Below, in pieces: positions 27,250 through 36,029 of a stretch of DNA of 64,000 nt; position 1 is the first letter of the stretch; each line of letters starts with the position of its first letter. The stretch covers positions 124,001 through 188,000 of the forward strand of contig NZ_CP014600.1 of NCBI RefSeq assembly GCF_001687105.1. Reading direction: 5' to 3'. The translations under genes and the position numbers were made by a program. This DNA is from Salipiger sp. CCB-MM3. Lineage in GTDB: Bacteria > Pseudomonadota > Alphaproteobacteria > Rhodobacterales > Rhodobacteraceae. The notes beneath the pieces were generated by a model. It was not told the DNA's origin. It searched no databases and was given only the letters and a program-made list of their open reading frames with translations.

Positions 27250-27900
27250 TCAGTTGGCCTGCGACGCTTTCAGCGCCACCAGCTCGTAATTGCCGTTCTT
27301 CCCGCTGAACACCAAAGTGGTGCCTTCGCGGCGTGCCAAGGCCACGGCGGACGCCGAGGCGAGTGTCTCGTCCCCGCTACGGGCCTCGAAATCCAGCGAC
27401 AGCGGGGCCTTCAGAGCAACCCAGTCGCCGCTGCCTTCTTCGACGCCTTCCAAGGCGACCCGCTTGGCCGCCGGCACGTAAAGATCGACGGACGGCTTGT
27501 CCGAGATGTTGTAGAACGTGAGATCAGCCTGAGCGGGGCTGTGACCCAACGGATCGGTCACCAGCACGCCCTCGCCGTCTGCGGTGACCAGCCAGCTATT
27601 CCAGCTGCCTTTGCCGATATCGGCGGTTCCATCGACGCCCGCTGCGGACACGTCGACCGTGCCCGGCTCGTCGATCGTCACATATGGAGAAACTCCGCTT
27701 CCCAGATCCGAGAAGTTTTCACCGGCGATGATCGCGGATGCGTCCCTCACGGCAACGACCCGCAGGTAACCTGCATCGGGGTTTGCCACATTGTCATACA
27801 GTTGAGAGTCTTGAGCCACCGCGACCTGACCGAACATGGTCATGGCAATGGAAAAAACAACAGTACTAATTTTGGTCGAGGTGAAGTCGCTCATCTTCAT
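27250..27900 (-). CDS. algF: Alginate O-acetylation protein AlgF
   Basis: A 216-residue periplasmic protein with a signal peptide. It shows AlgF features: LYDNVANPDAGYLRVV near the mature N terminus, a central PLGHSPAQADLTFYNIS segment and two beta-rich domains. AlgF works with AlgI and AlgJ in O-acetylation of the polymer. The start at 27900 (MKMSDFTS) overlaps the algX stop in an ATGA junction; the longer frame would run back into algX. Confidence 0.85.
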   Translation of the reverse strand: MKMSDFTSTKISTVVFSIAMTMFGQVAVAQDSQLYDNVANPDAGYLRVVAVRDASAIIAGENFSDLGSGVSPYVTIDEPGTVDVSAAGVDGTADIGKGSWNSWLVTADGEGVLVTDPLGHSPAQADLTFYNISDKPSVDLYVPAAKRVALEGVEEGSGDWVALKAPLSLDFEARSGDETLASASAVALARREGTTLVFSGKNGNYELVALKASQAN

Positions 27901-29264
27901 TCTCCAAAGTTGGGGCAAAGGCTCAGGCTTGCACCGGTTGAAATGGGCCGATCAAAAGCAACCTTGATGGTCTCGATCGGAAGATCGACGTAGGGCCCAA
28001 GCCCCAGCCAGAAATTGCCGGTCGCCCGCAGGCGGTCGTCACGATTTGAGAAGTAGCGTCGAGACACGCCATCTGTAGTCACCAGCGTGAATTCCGCATT
28101 CCGCGGACCCTCCGACCCAAAGCGCGCCAAGATCGCGTCGTCGGTATCGAACTTTTCACCGCCGAGATCTGCTTCGAGAGTTTCACCGGTGGTGGTGACT
28201 TTGAGGGGATCGGAGCAGGCCGCAGCAGCGGCTGCCGTCAGCTCTTCGATCGGGCCCGTACCAAACTGCAGAAGGTCGGTGTAGATCGGGTTTTCCCAGA
28301 CGATGAAGCGGGGGCGCTGCTCAAGATAGTCCTGCGACGTCAGATAAGAGATCAAGGCACCGTACTGCCCGCCACCCGTCACTGCATAGTTCAGCACCTC
28401 AAGGCCCGAATACTGCGAGATCCAACCCGCGAAGTTGTTGGTCGGGTTATCGGAAAAAGACGTTCCAAGCAGCACGACCTGACTTTGCTCCTCGGCATCC
28501 GCAAAGATGTCCAGCGGGCCGGTGTCGTCCTGCGCGGGCGTGGTGTCCGCGTTGGTTTCAAACCCCATGGTCTCCACTTCGGGCAGGGGTTCGCGGCACC
28601 GACGCTGCATTGCCCGGCGCATGTTGGAAAAGCCTTCGAGCTCGCCGACCTGCCGTGTTTGATAGCTGGTCGGGGTGAGATCACCATAGCCCGGCTGCGC
28701 GACGATCTGGTCGGCGACGGCCCGTGCTGCGCGGCGCGCGCCTTCGGACGTCCAGTGATAGTCCGAGCGGAAGAACAAGGGCGTTTGGTCCGTTCCGTAT
28801 TTGGCAACCTCCGCCGGATCGAATGTATCCAGCATCCGGGTCAGGAGGTCGGCCGTGACCACACCGCTCTGACGCAGGTTCTCGATCGACAGCGCATATT
28901 CGGCGCGGGCCTTTTTGACATCATATCCCGTCGTCACGAAATTGGACGGGAGATCTTGGGGCATGGCCTGCCCTTTCGTCGGCACCGGGGCGAAAATCAG
29001 AGTCGTCCCCTGCTCTTCCAATGCGCGGGCGATACGGGCCACGGCACTTGCCGCGCGGGAGTTGATGATTTGTCCCATCGTCAGATCGGTGGCGACACGG
29101 TAGAACACGCCGTCCTTGCCTTCTTCAGCACGCACGAGATTGGATTGCTCCAATCCGGCGCAGCCAAAGCTGGACTCTTGCGCAGCAGACACCGAACCGG
29201 CGCCGCACAGGCCAAGGGCGAACATAGCGAAAACCGGTAGATTGGCGCGACGTGTGAAAGTCAT
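27897..29264 (-). CDS. algX: Alginate O-acetyltransferase AlgX
   Basis: A 455-residue periplasmic SGNH-type acetyltransferase with a signal peptide. The catalytic residues are visible: Asp168 and His170 in RSDYHWT and Ser269 in LLGTSFSDN, close to their positions in Pseudomonas AlgX. The C-terminal carbohydrate-binding region is present (beta-rich from about 330). It transfers acetyl groups to mannuronate residues. It overlaps both neighbours by ATGA. Confidence 0.92.
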   Translation of the reverse strand: MTFTRRANLPVFAMFALGLCGAGSVSAAQESSFGCAGLEQSNLVRAEEGKDGVFYRVATDLTMGQIINSRAASAVARIARALEEQGTTLIFAPVPTKGQAMPQDLPSNFVTTGYDVKKARAEYALSIENLRQSGVVTADLLTRMLDTFDPAEVAKYGTDQTPLFFRSDYHWTSEGARRAARAVADQIVAQPGYGDLTPTSYQTRQVGELEGFSNMRRAMQRRCREPLPEVETMGFETNADTTPAQDDTGPLDIFADAEEQSQVVLLGTSFSDNPTNNFAGWISQYSGLEVLNYAVTGGGQYGALISYLTSQDYLEQRPRFIVWENPIYTDLLQFGTGPIEELTAAAAAACSDPLKVTTTGETLEADLGGEKFDTDDAILARFGSEGPRNAEFTLVTTDGVSRRYFSNRDDRLRATGNFWLGLGPYVDLPIETIKVAFDRPISTGASLSLCPNFGE

Positions 29265-30079
29265 TCGCTTTCCTCTTCCTGATCAGACTGCATCTGGCGA
29301 AGCAGGTTTTGTCCCAGTGCAACCATGCCAAGGTCGTTCACCGACCCTGCGAGATTGATGGCTTCTTTGGTGCCCTCGACGTCGCGCGCCGCGATTTTCT
29401 GGCGCACGATCAGTTCGATGGCATCGTTTTGCCCGGCTGCTGCCGCCATGCGAGCGTAGCGCTCGCTCTTCTCGGCATCGGCGGTCCCAAAGACGTCGCC
29501 CTCTTGCCATGCGCGTGCAAGGCGCGCCGCCGCTACGGCCTCTCCGTTTGTGGCCGCAAATTCGAGCGCGTTTCCGATGCTGCGCAAACGCGTCGGCTGG
29601 TTGGTGAACGCGTCGGCCTCGAGACCCGCATCAAGTGCGTCGACAAGCCGAGGGGTCGCGAAGAGGCGTCCGCTGATCACTGCCGTGGCGTAGTAATGCG
29701 CAACGTCGGAGGCCAGATCAGGCCGGTTCATGGCCTCGAGCTTCTGACCAATCGCCCATGCGGCCAGACCATCCCCCGCATCGGCAAGGGCGCGCAGCCG
29801 GCCGTAGCTGACGTTCCGATCCGCAAGCATGTCGCGGCGGGTTTGCTGCAACCGATAGGTCGGCAGTTCGCGTGTCGCGTTCACACCGAAGGGTGATGAA
29901 ATGCTCTCCCCGCTGGCCGGGCTGACCATCAGGCCGAAGCCCAAACCAACGAGGAGAAGCACCACACCCGACCTTGAGCGAAGACCGATCGGATTTCTCC
30001 GAAAAGTAGACCGGGTGTGTTCGGGAAAGGAGGACCATGCCGCGACGGTCCGGTGGTTCGGGATTGTCTCAGTCGACAT
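29261..30079 (-). CDS. Membrane-anchored Sel1/TPR-like protein in the alginate operon
   Basis: A 272-residue protein with one N-terminal membrane segment (SGVVLLLVGLGFGLMV, near residue 40) and a helical repeat region. Sel1-like units are seen near 95-110 and 185-225 (AARLARAWQEGDVFGTADAEKSERYARMAAAAG). It is not one of the standard alg genes. It overlaps algJ by 11 bases and algX by 4, so it is a genuine operon member. Together with the 908-residue repeat protein it may build the periplasmic scaffold that AlgK alone provides in Pseudomonas. Confidence 0.65.
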   Translation of the reverse strand: MSTETIPNHRTVAAWSSFPEHTRSTFRRNPIGLRSRSGVVLLLVGLGFGLMVSPASGESISSPFGVNATRELPTYRLQQTRRDMLADRNVSYGRLRALADAGDGLAAWAIGQKLEAMNRPDLASDVAHYYATAVISGRLFATPRLVDALDAGLEADAFTNQPTRLRSIGNALEFAATNGEAVAAARLARAWQEGDVFGTADAEKSERYARMAAAAGQNDAIELIVRQKIAARDVEGTKEAINLAGSVNDLGMVALGQNLLRQMQSDQEEESE

Positions 30080-31334
30080 GGGTTTCTCCTTTGTTGTTCA
30101 GATTGAGCGCGGCCAAATGGCCTGTCAGACGTTCGCTCTCCAGCGATGCGGCCTGCAAAATGCCGTTCGCTTCCAAGGTCACCGGCACGTCTGCTTCGAT
30201 CCGGGCCAAGTCATCGGTCAGCATGCCGCCCGCAAGGATCGGCTGATCCTTTTGCGCCTCTTCCGGCTCCCAGATCGTGGGATCGGACAAGTAGCGGACC
30301 GGAATTTCCCAGATGACCGTCTTCGGAGGCGTGTCGCGGAATGCGGGGTCTGCCAGCATCTTGAGGAAGGGTTTGACCGGCCCGCGGCCCTCTTGCGCGT
30401 AGTTCACGATGTCGCTCTGCAGGGCGATCTTCAGGCTTTCCTGAAACGACCAGTCCGGGTTCGCCGAATAGGAAGTCCCAACCAGCACCGTCGGCATCGC
30501 AGCCGCCGCAAAAAGATCGTCTCCGGAGCCGAAGATATCCGCCCCATCGGCACCCCCAGCGGCCTCGGCCTTGAACAGATGTGCCGTTTCCTCGCGAAGT
30601 CCGACCGCGTCGGCGTAGTCGGCGGTGGTGATGAACTTGGTCAGGTCACCATGAAACGCGATCGTTTCGGTTTCGACCGGTGTGAATTCAGTCTCGCCTT
30701 GGGGAAGATCAGCGGCGATCGCGCGCGCCACGGCGGCCGCACCTTCACGCGTCCAATGGGTGTCGGACGCATAGAAGACCTGCTCGACCTTGGCTTCGTG
30801 CACAAGCGCGGTCCGGCTGTCGACAGTGTCGATCCCCATCGCGCGCAGCGAGGCCAGCACGTCGTCGTACCGGGCTTTCAGGTCGTCCGCCATCGGCAGA
30901 TTGCCGGTCTCGTCTCGGTAAATGTCAGCCTTGCCCGCCAATGGGACGATCGTCAGAGCGACGCCCATTTCGTTCAGCGTATCCTTCAGCACCGCAATCC
31001 GGGCGAGGCTTGCAGACAGCGGCTCGGGCATGGACCGGGCCTCTTCAGCGGTGAACAGCCAGCCATCACGGCCGGGCACGACACCTTCCTTGCCCTCGCC
31101 CAAGGCCAGCCAGCGGCCAGCCCCGACAATTCCGGAGGCAAAATCTCGGTGCGGCAACGTATCGCTCCACGTCGAGTCGATGGCGGCGGTCGCTTCCCCA
31201 TCGAGCCAAGATTTGGCTGTCCAATGCGCCTGCTCGATGCGCGACCCGACGTCTGGGAGCGCCTGCGCGGCACTCCACGCCGAGTAGGCGACGAGGGCTG
31301 CGGGTATGGCCATGCGTGCTATCGTTACGATCAT
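30069..31334 (-). CDS. algJ: Alginate O-acetyltransferase AlgJ
   Basis: A 421-residue SGNH-like acetyltransferase with an N-terminal signal/anchor. Asp191 and His193 lie in ASDTHWT and Ser288 in LVGTSYSANP, completing the Asp-His-Ser triad of the AlgJ/AlgX family. It receives acetyl groups exported by AlgI. It lies 10 bases downstream of algI. Confidence 0.9.
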   Translation of the reverse strand: MIVTIARMAIPAALVAYSAWSAAQALPDVGSRIEQAHWTAKSWLDGEATAAIDSTWSDTLPHRDFASGIVGAGRWLALGEGKEGVVPGRDGWLFTAEEARSMPEPLSASLARIAVLKDTLNEMGVALTIVPLAGKADIYRDETGNLPMADDLKARYDDVLASLRAMGIDTVDSRTALVHEAKVEQVFYASDTHWTREGAAAVARAIAADLPQGETEFTPVETETIAFHGDLTKFITTADYADAVGLREETAHLFKAEAAGGADGADIFGSGDDLFAAAAMPTVLVGTSYSANPDWSFQESLKIALQSDIVNYAQEGRGPVKPFLKMLADPAFRDTPPKTVIWEIPVRYLSDPTIWEPEEAQKDQPILAGGMLTDDLARIEADVPVTLEANGILQAASLESERLTGHLAALNLNNKGETHVD

Positions 31335-31344
31335 TGGTCTCGCC

Positions 31345-32823
31345 TCAGAACTGGAAGTAGAGGAAGGGGGTGGAGGAGGCCTCGGCGATGCGCAGGACGC
31401 AGGCGACCAGCAGAAGTGCGATCACGAAGCTGGACAGAACCGCCCCAAGCGTATTGGTCGAGGCAACCGTCGCCGCGCCTCCCGATCCGGAGACCGTGGG
31501 GGTGCCACCGCCCATCGTGCCGCCCGGCGCGTTCGCCCAGACCGAGCGGACCCAGAGGTTTAGTTTCGGTTCGAAAGCCGCGATCACAAGGGCGACACAA
31601 AGGAAGATCAGCTGTTCGGAGCGGATCTGCACCGCGATGTCGAAGGGCATCACCATGCCGTGCATCCCAATCATGCCCGCCAGCACATCGAGGGCTTGCC
31701 CCATGTCTGCGGCTCGGAAGAACACCCAGCCGATCAGCACCACCAGAAGGGTCCGCGCCAAGGACAGGGGGCCATCACCGCGCGGAACGAACCGGGCGCG
31801 TTCGAGGGCCAGCCAAGTCCCGTGCCACACGCCCCAGATCACAAAGGTCCAGTTTGCGCCGTGCCACATGCCACCCAGCACCATCACGATCCACAGATTG
31901 AAGTAGGTGCGCGCGATGCCGTGGCGGTTGCCGCCGAGCGGAATATAGAGATAGTCGCGCAGCCAGACCGACAGAGAGATGTGCCAACGGCGCCAGAACT
32001 CGGTGATCGAACGTGAGATATAGGGCGTCGCGAAGTTCTCGGTGAAGCGGAAGCCCATCATCATTCCGAGGCCGATCGCCATGTCGGAATAGCCCGAGAA
32101 GTCGAAATAAAGCTGCAGCATATAGGCCACGGCTCCGAGCCAAGCGAGGGGCGAGGCCGGATCGGGGTTGTTGAAGGCCAAGTCTGCAAGCGGAGCCACG
32201 GCATCCGCCAAAAGCACCTTCTTGGACAGGCCGATCACGAAACGCGCCATGCCATCGGTGAACATCTCGGTTGTATGGCGACGGTCGCGGAATTGGTCGG
32301 CGAGATCTTTGAAGCGCAGGATGGGGCCGGCGATCAGCTGCGGGAACAGCGCGATGAAGGCCGCGAAGTCGATCAGGCCGGTATCCGCCGGAGCGTCTTC
32401 GCGCCACACGTCGACGAGGTAGGAAATCGACTGAAAGACGTAAAAGCTCACACCGATCGGCAGGATGATCTGCCAGTGAAAGCCGATCTGATCCGGCGTC
32501 GTTCCGAACGCTCCGGTCAGGCTGTCCATGAAGAAGCCAAGGTATTTGAAGATGCCCAGCACACCGAGGTTTCCGACCAGCCCCAGCACCAGCCAAGGCT
32601 TTGCCCGACCCTCTTCCCGGCGCTTGTCGATCATGCGACCGCAGATCCATGTGAAAACGGTGGTGGCGATCAGCAGGAACAGGAAATCGATGCGCCACCA
32701 GCCATAGAAGGCATAGCTGCCCAGAAGGATCGTCAGGTTACGGCCCTTGGACGGGGTCAGGTAATAGGCCCCCAAGAACAGGGGCAGAAAGAGGAAGAGG
32801 AAGGTTTCGGAAGCGAAGACCAT
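31345..32823 (-). CDS. algI: MBOAT O-acyltransferase AlgI
   Basis: A 492-residue multi-spanning membrane protein. It has the MBOAT motifs FWRRWHISLSVWLRDYLYIPLGG (His281) and GMWHGANWTFVIWG (His321), as in AlgI/PatA/DltB. It carries acetyl groups from a cytoplasmic donor across the inner membrane to AlgJ, AlgF and AlgX. It begins 2 bases after the algG stop. All residues expected for activity are present, so the polymer is very probably acetylated. Confidence 0.94.
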   Translation of the reverse strand: MVFASETFLFLFLPLFLGAYYLTPSKGRNLTILLGSYAFYGWWRIDFLFLLIATTVFTWICGRMIDKRREEGRAKPWLVLGLVGNLGVLGIFKYLGFFMDSLTGAFGTTPDQIGFHWQIILPIGVSFYVFQSISYLVDVWREDAPADTGLIDFAAFIALFPQLIAGPILRFKDLADQFRDRRHTTEMFTDGMARFVIGLSKKVLLADAVAPLADLAFNNPDPASPLAWLGAVAYMLQLYFDFSGYSDMAIGLGMMMGFRFTENFATPYISRSITEFWRRWHISLSVWLRDYLYIPLGGNRHGIARTYFNLWIVMVLGGMWHGANWTFVIWGVWHGTWLALERARFVPRGDGPLSLARTLLVVLIGWVFFRAADMGQALDVLAGMIGMHGMVMPFDIAVQIRSEQLIFLCVALVIAAFEPKLNLWVRSVWANAPGGTMGGGTPTVSGSGGAATVASTNTLGAVLSSFVIALLLVACVLRIAEASSTPFLYFQF

Positions 32824-32825
32824 TG

Positions 32826-34505
32826 TCAGATCCCTTCACACGCAGTTGCTGCCGCCTGCTGTGTGCCGTTAGAGAAGTTGAAAGGTTGGTTGTCTTTGCG
32901 CGCCGTCAGCCATGCGGTCTGCTTCAGACCAAGCTCTCCCCCGAGAAGGCGCGGCATTTGGTTCGGCAGCCTGTTGTCCTTCAGCGTGAGGTCCGTCAAA
33001 CCCGCACCGCGCAGACCATCGCGGTTGCGCCCGACCAGATTGGTCTCGACAAGCAGCTTGCTGCCAACCGCTTGCTGCGACATCGAAATGCCCGCCGCGC
33101 CATTGAACAGCGAGACGTTGCGACGCGCCTCGATATCGCCGCTTCGGCTCAGTTCGATGCCATTGCCGCCGGAGGCCAGAACGAGGTTCGAGGACAGGTC
33201 GGTACAGGTGGCATCGCGCAGTTCGATGCCGGACCCGGCTGCGCTGGCGACGACGTTACCGTCGATGGTCAGAGATCGGCTGAAACCGTCGACCAAAACG
33301 CCCTTGCCCTTGGCGGAAGCGATGGTGTTCTTTTCGACGCGCGCGTTGGACAGGTTCCGCAGATGCATCGCGGCATAGCGACCGGGCGCCGTCATACGGT
33401 TGCCGGAGATCAGCGCCCTCGGACTGTTTTCGACGCTCAGGCCACCCGCGTACTGACCCGAAAAATCATTGCCGCTTACGATGGCGTCCTGAACACCGCT
33501 AATCGCGACAAGATGGACGTCGTCGAACCGGCTGTTGAGAATGCTGGAAGGCTGGTCGGGTTGGTACAGCAGGCCCGCAGAAATTGAGAGGCCCGACATG
33601 CTGTCGGGCTGTCCGGCGCCTTGATCCGAAGCCGCGCCCAAGCCGACGAAGCGGCCATGGTTTGCGCGAAAGACACCCTGTCCCGCGACCGCGACAAAAG
33701 GAGAGAATTGCGGCACACGCGCGTTGCGCGACGTGGTGGCCGTGACCGTTCCGCCATCGACAGACATTTCTCCGAAAGAGATCAGATATGCACCGTCTTC
33801 TCGCGACAGGTAGAGCGTCTCTTCCTCGCCGAGCTGCAAGCTTGCACCGGGCCAGATCACCATTGGCCGTGTGAGAATGAGCCCACCTTCGACGCGCGCA
33901 ATCCCCGGCACCTGGCTCTCGATCAGGCGGTCGATCGTCGCCGCCCCCTTTTCGAGATATATGGCATCGTCCCCCTCGGACGCGGACTCGATTGCCCCGG
34001 TCGTGACCGGGCCCGACAGCGATGTGAACCGCGTCAGCGCCAGCGCGGCGGACCCGTTCGAGAATTCAGGCATTCCCGACACCGTCGGGAATGCTGTGTC
34101 GCCCGTCACATCAGTCGACGCGACATCTGTCGTATCGCTGCCGGTCCCATCGAGCCCGAGATCGCCCCACAGAATGCGGGCGCGTTCCCGCAGACTGTTT
34201 GCGTCGGACGGAAAAGACAGCGCGGACAAATCCTCGGTAGACACCCCCGCGAGCGTGAGGCCCGTCAGGCGCTCACGAGTCCGAGGGCCAAGAGATGCAG
34301 CCGCCGGTTTACGCGCCTCCAGTTGCAGGCTCGGCTTGGGCATGGTCTCGATCGGCACCAACCTCTCGGCGGCCTGAACAGCGGTGCTGCCAAGGACCAT
34401 CGCGGTTCCGATCATCAAGCCCATGAGGACCCCACACTTGCCCTGTCGGGCGTGGGCCGAGCCTGTCACGGGAGATTGCGTATGGGACAAACGGTGCTGC
34501 ATCAC
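32826..34505 (-). CDS. algG: AlgG-like right-handed beta-helix protein (mannuronan C5-epimerase family)
   Basis: A 559-residue exported protein with a signal peptide (LMGLMIGTAMVLGSTAVQA) and a long parallel beta-helix of N-x-I/V-type repeats from about residue 290 to 510. Position and fold match AlgG, the periplasmic epimerase that converts mannuronate to guluronate. The DPHD catalytic motif of Pseudomonas AlgG is not visible; the matching coil reads AAMHLRNLS, which keeps a His but not the Asp residues. It may be a divergent epimerase or a non-catalytic scaffold. The stop is 2 bases before algI. Confidence 0.75.
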   Translation of the reverse strand: MMQHRLSHTQSPVTGSAHARQGKCGVLMGLMIGTAMVLGSTAVQAAERLVPIETMPKPSLQLEARKPAAASLGPRTRERLTGLTLAGVSTEDLSALSFPSDANSLRERARILWGDLGLDGTGSDTTDVASTDVTGDTAFPTVSGMPEFSNGSAALALTRFTSLSGPVTTGAIESASEGDDAIYLEKGAATIDRLIESQVPGIARVEGGLILTRPMVIWPGASLQLGEEETLYLSREDGAYLISFGEMSVDGGTVTATTSRNARVPQFSPFVAVAGQGVFRANHGRFVGLGAASDQGAGQPDSMSGLSISAGLLYQPDQPSSILNSRFDDVHLVAISGVQDAIVSGNDFSGQYAGGLSVENSPRALISGNRMTAPGRYAAMHLRNLSNARVEKNTIASAKGKGVLVDGFSRSLTIDGNVVASAAGSGIELRDATCTDLSSNLVLASGGNGIELSRSGDIEARRNVSLFNGAAGISMSQQAVGSKLLVETNLVGRNRDGLRGAGLTDLTLKDNRLPNQMPRLLGGELGLKQTAWLTARKDNQPFNFSNGTQQAAATACEGI

Positions 34506-34523
34506 TCTTTTCCTTCCTGACGA

Positions 34524-36026
34524 TCAGGCCGCCCCGAGCGATCCGCGGGGCGCGTTGGTCACCAGGTCGTCGAGCTTCGCTTCGATTTGGCCGAGCTCCT
34601 CGATCGCCGCTTCGCTCTTCGCGACGTCGGCCGCCTCTGCAGCAAGCGCCTTCAGCTCGGGAACGGTGACGTGAAGCAGGAGGAAGGGTTCATCACCGTC
34701 ATTAACCAGCGGCATCGAGTAGTCCGGATCAATGACAACAGAGACACCGGCATTCAGGCGCTTGAGGCCCGAGGGCAGTTCGCATTCAGCGTTGCCCGAA
34801 ACCGCCGTGAGGATCGAAATCCCGTGGCCGGTCCCGTTGACCATCAGCTTGCCGCCCTTTTCGACGCTCAGCATGTCCATTTCGCAGCTGCCGGTGTCGC
34901 GCAGACGCTCGATCTGCCCCCAAGGCATGTCACGCCGGCGGTGGCTGGACACCTCGACCCGCTTGCGTTCCTTGAGCTGCTCGACGATCTTTTTGACGTC
35001 TTGGCTATGGTCGCGGCTTGCCAGAAGCAGTGCGTCCGCCGTGTCGACCACGATCACATCATCAAGACCAATCACCGCAACCAGACGGTCTTCGGAACGG
35101 ATCAGCGAGTTGGAGGTCTCATGGGTGATAACGTCACCTTGGGTGACATTGCCGTCACCTGCCTTCTCGGAAATCGAATGCACAGAGTTCCAAGCGCCAA
35201 CGTCGTCCCATTTGATCCCAGGCAGCGGTGCCAGCGAAATGCGGTCGGACCGCTCAAAGATCAGACGTTCCGTCGGCTCGTTCGACGACCGGACGAAGGC
35301 CAGTTCCTCTAGGATCGACGCACCAAGCTCGTCAAAATGCGCCTTGGCAACCGCCTCGGACACGGCCGCAAGCGTGCCTTGATCGTAGCGGGCGAATTCG
35401 CTGACCAGAAGATCGGCGCGCAGCATGGAAATGCCAGAAGCCCAATACGACCCGCCCGCATCCAGCAGCGCTGTCGCGTCTTCGAGAGGCGGCTTTTCGA
35501 TGAACTTCGAAACGTGGTGCAGGCCGGCATAATTTCCGAAGGCACCGCCGTCGGTGATATAGCCGTAGCCGGTTTCCGGATAGCTGGGCTCAACGCCAAA
35601 GGTGATGATGCGGCCATTATCGGCGGCATCTGCCATCGACATGATGATGCGGTTGATGTCGCCGGTGATGATGTGATCGGAGGGCAGCACCAGAAGCAGC
35701 GCATCCGGATCATTGCGCAGAGCAAAGAGCGCCGCGGCCAGAACCGCCGGGCCCGTGTTCCGACCGATCGGCTCGCCGACGATTGTCGCATCCATGCCAA
35801 TGCTGCGCATCTGACGGGCCACGATGGCCGTCTGTTTGGCATTGGTCACGACGATCGGATCACCGAACCCATCGACTTGGTGGCGGAGCATCGTTTCTTG
35901 GAAAAACGTCTTGGAGCCAGTTCCGTTGACGGACTGAAACTGCTTGGGCTGGTCGATACGGGACATCGGCCACAGGCGTGAGCCCATTCCCCCGCACAGG
36001 ATCGTCGGAATGATACGATGAGTCAT
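34524..36026 (-). CDS. algA: Mannose-1-phosphate guanylyltransferase (AlgA-like), degenerate isomerase domain
   Basis: A 500-residue protein. The N-terminal guanylyltransferase half has the nucleotide-binding motif GGMGSRLWPMSR..QPKQF (residues 12-30) and the FIEKP motif near 174, so GDP-mannose synthesis looks possible. The C-terminal half aligns with the type II phosphomannose isomerase cupin, but the metal-binding QxHxHRxExW motif is replaced by KLMVNGTGHGISIL, leaving only a barrel-like fold. Mannose-6-phosphate isomerisation would have to come from another gene. It sits 4 bases after alg44. Confidence 0.88.
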   Translation of the reverse strand: MTHRIIPTILCGGMGSRLWPMSRIDQPKQFQSVNGTGSKTFFQETMLRHQVDGFGDPIVVTNAKQTAIVARQMRSIGMDATIVGEPIGRNTGPAVLAAALFALRNDPDALLLVLPSDHIITGDINRIIMSMADAADNGRIITFGVEPSYPETGYGYITDGGAFGNYAGLHHVSKFIEKPPLEDATALLDAGGSYWASGISMLRADLLVSEFARYDQGTLAAVSEAVAKAHFDELGASILEELAFVRSSNEPTERLIFERSDRISLAPLPGIKWDDVGAWNSVHSISEKAGDGNVTQGDVITHETSNSLIRSEDRLVAVIGLDDVIVVDTADALLLASRDHSQDVKKIVEQLKERKRVEVSSHRRRDMPWGQIERLRDTGSCEMDMLSVEKGGKLMVNGTGHGISILTAVSGNAECELPSGLKRLNAGVSVVIDPDYSMPLVNDGDEPFLLLHVTVPELKALAAEAADVAKSEAAIEELGQIEAKLDDLVTNAPRGSLGAA

Positions 36027-36029
36027 TTG

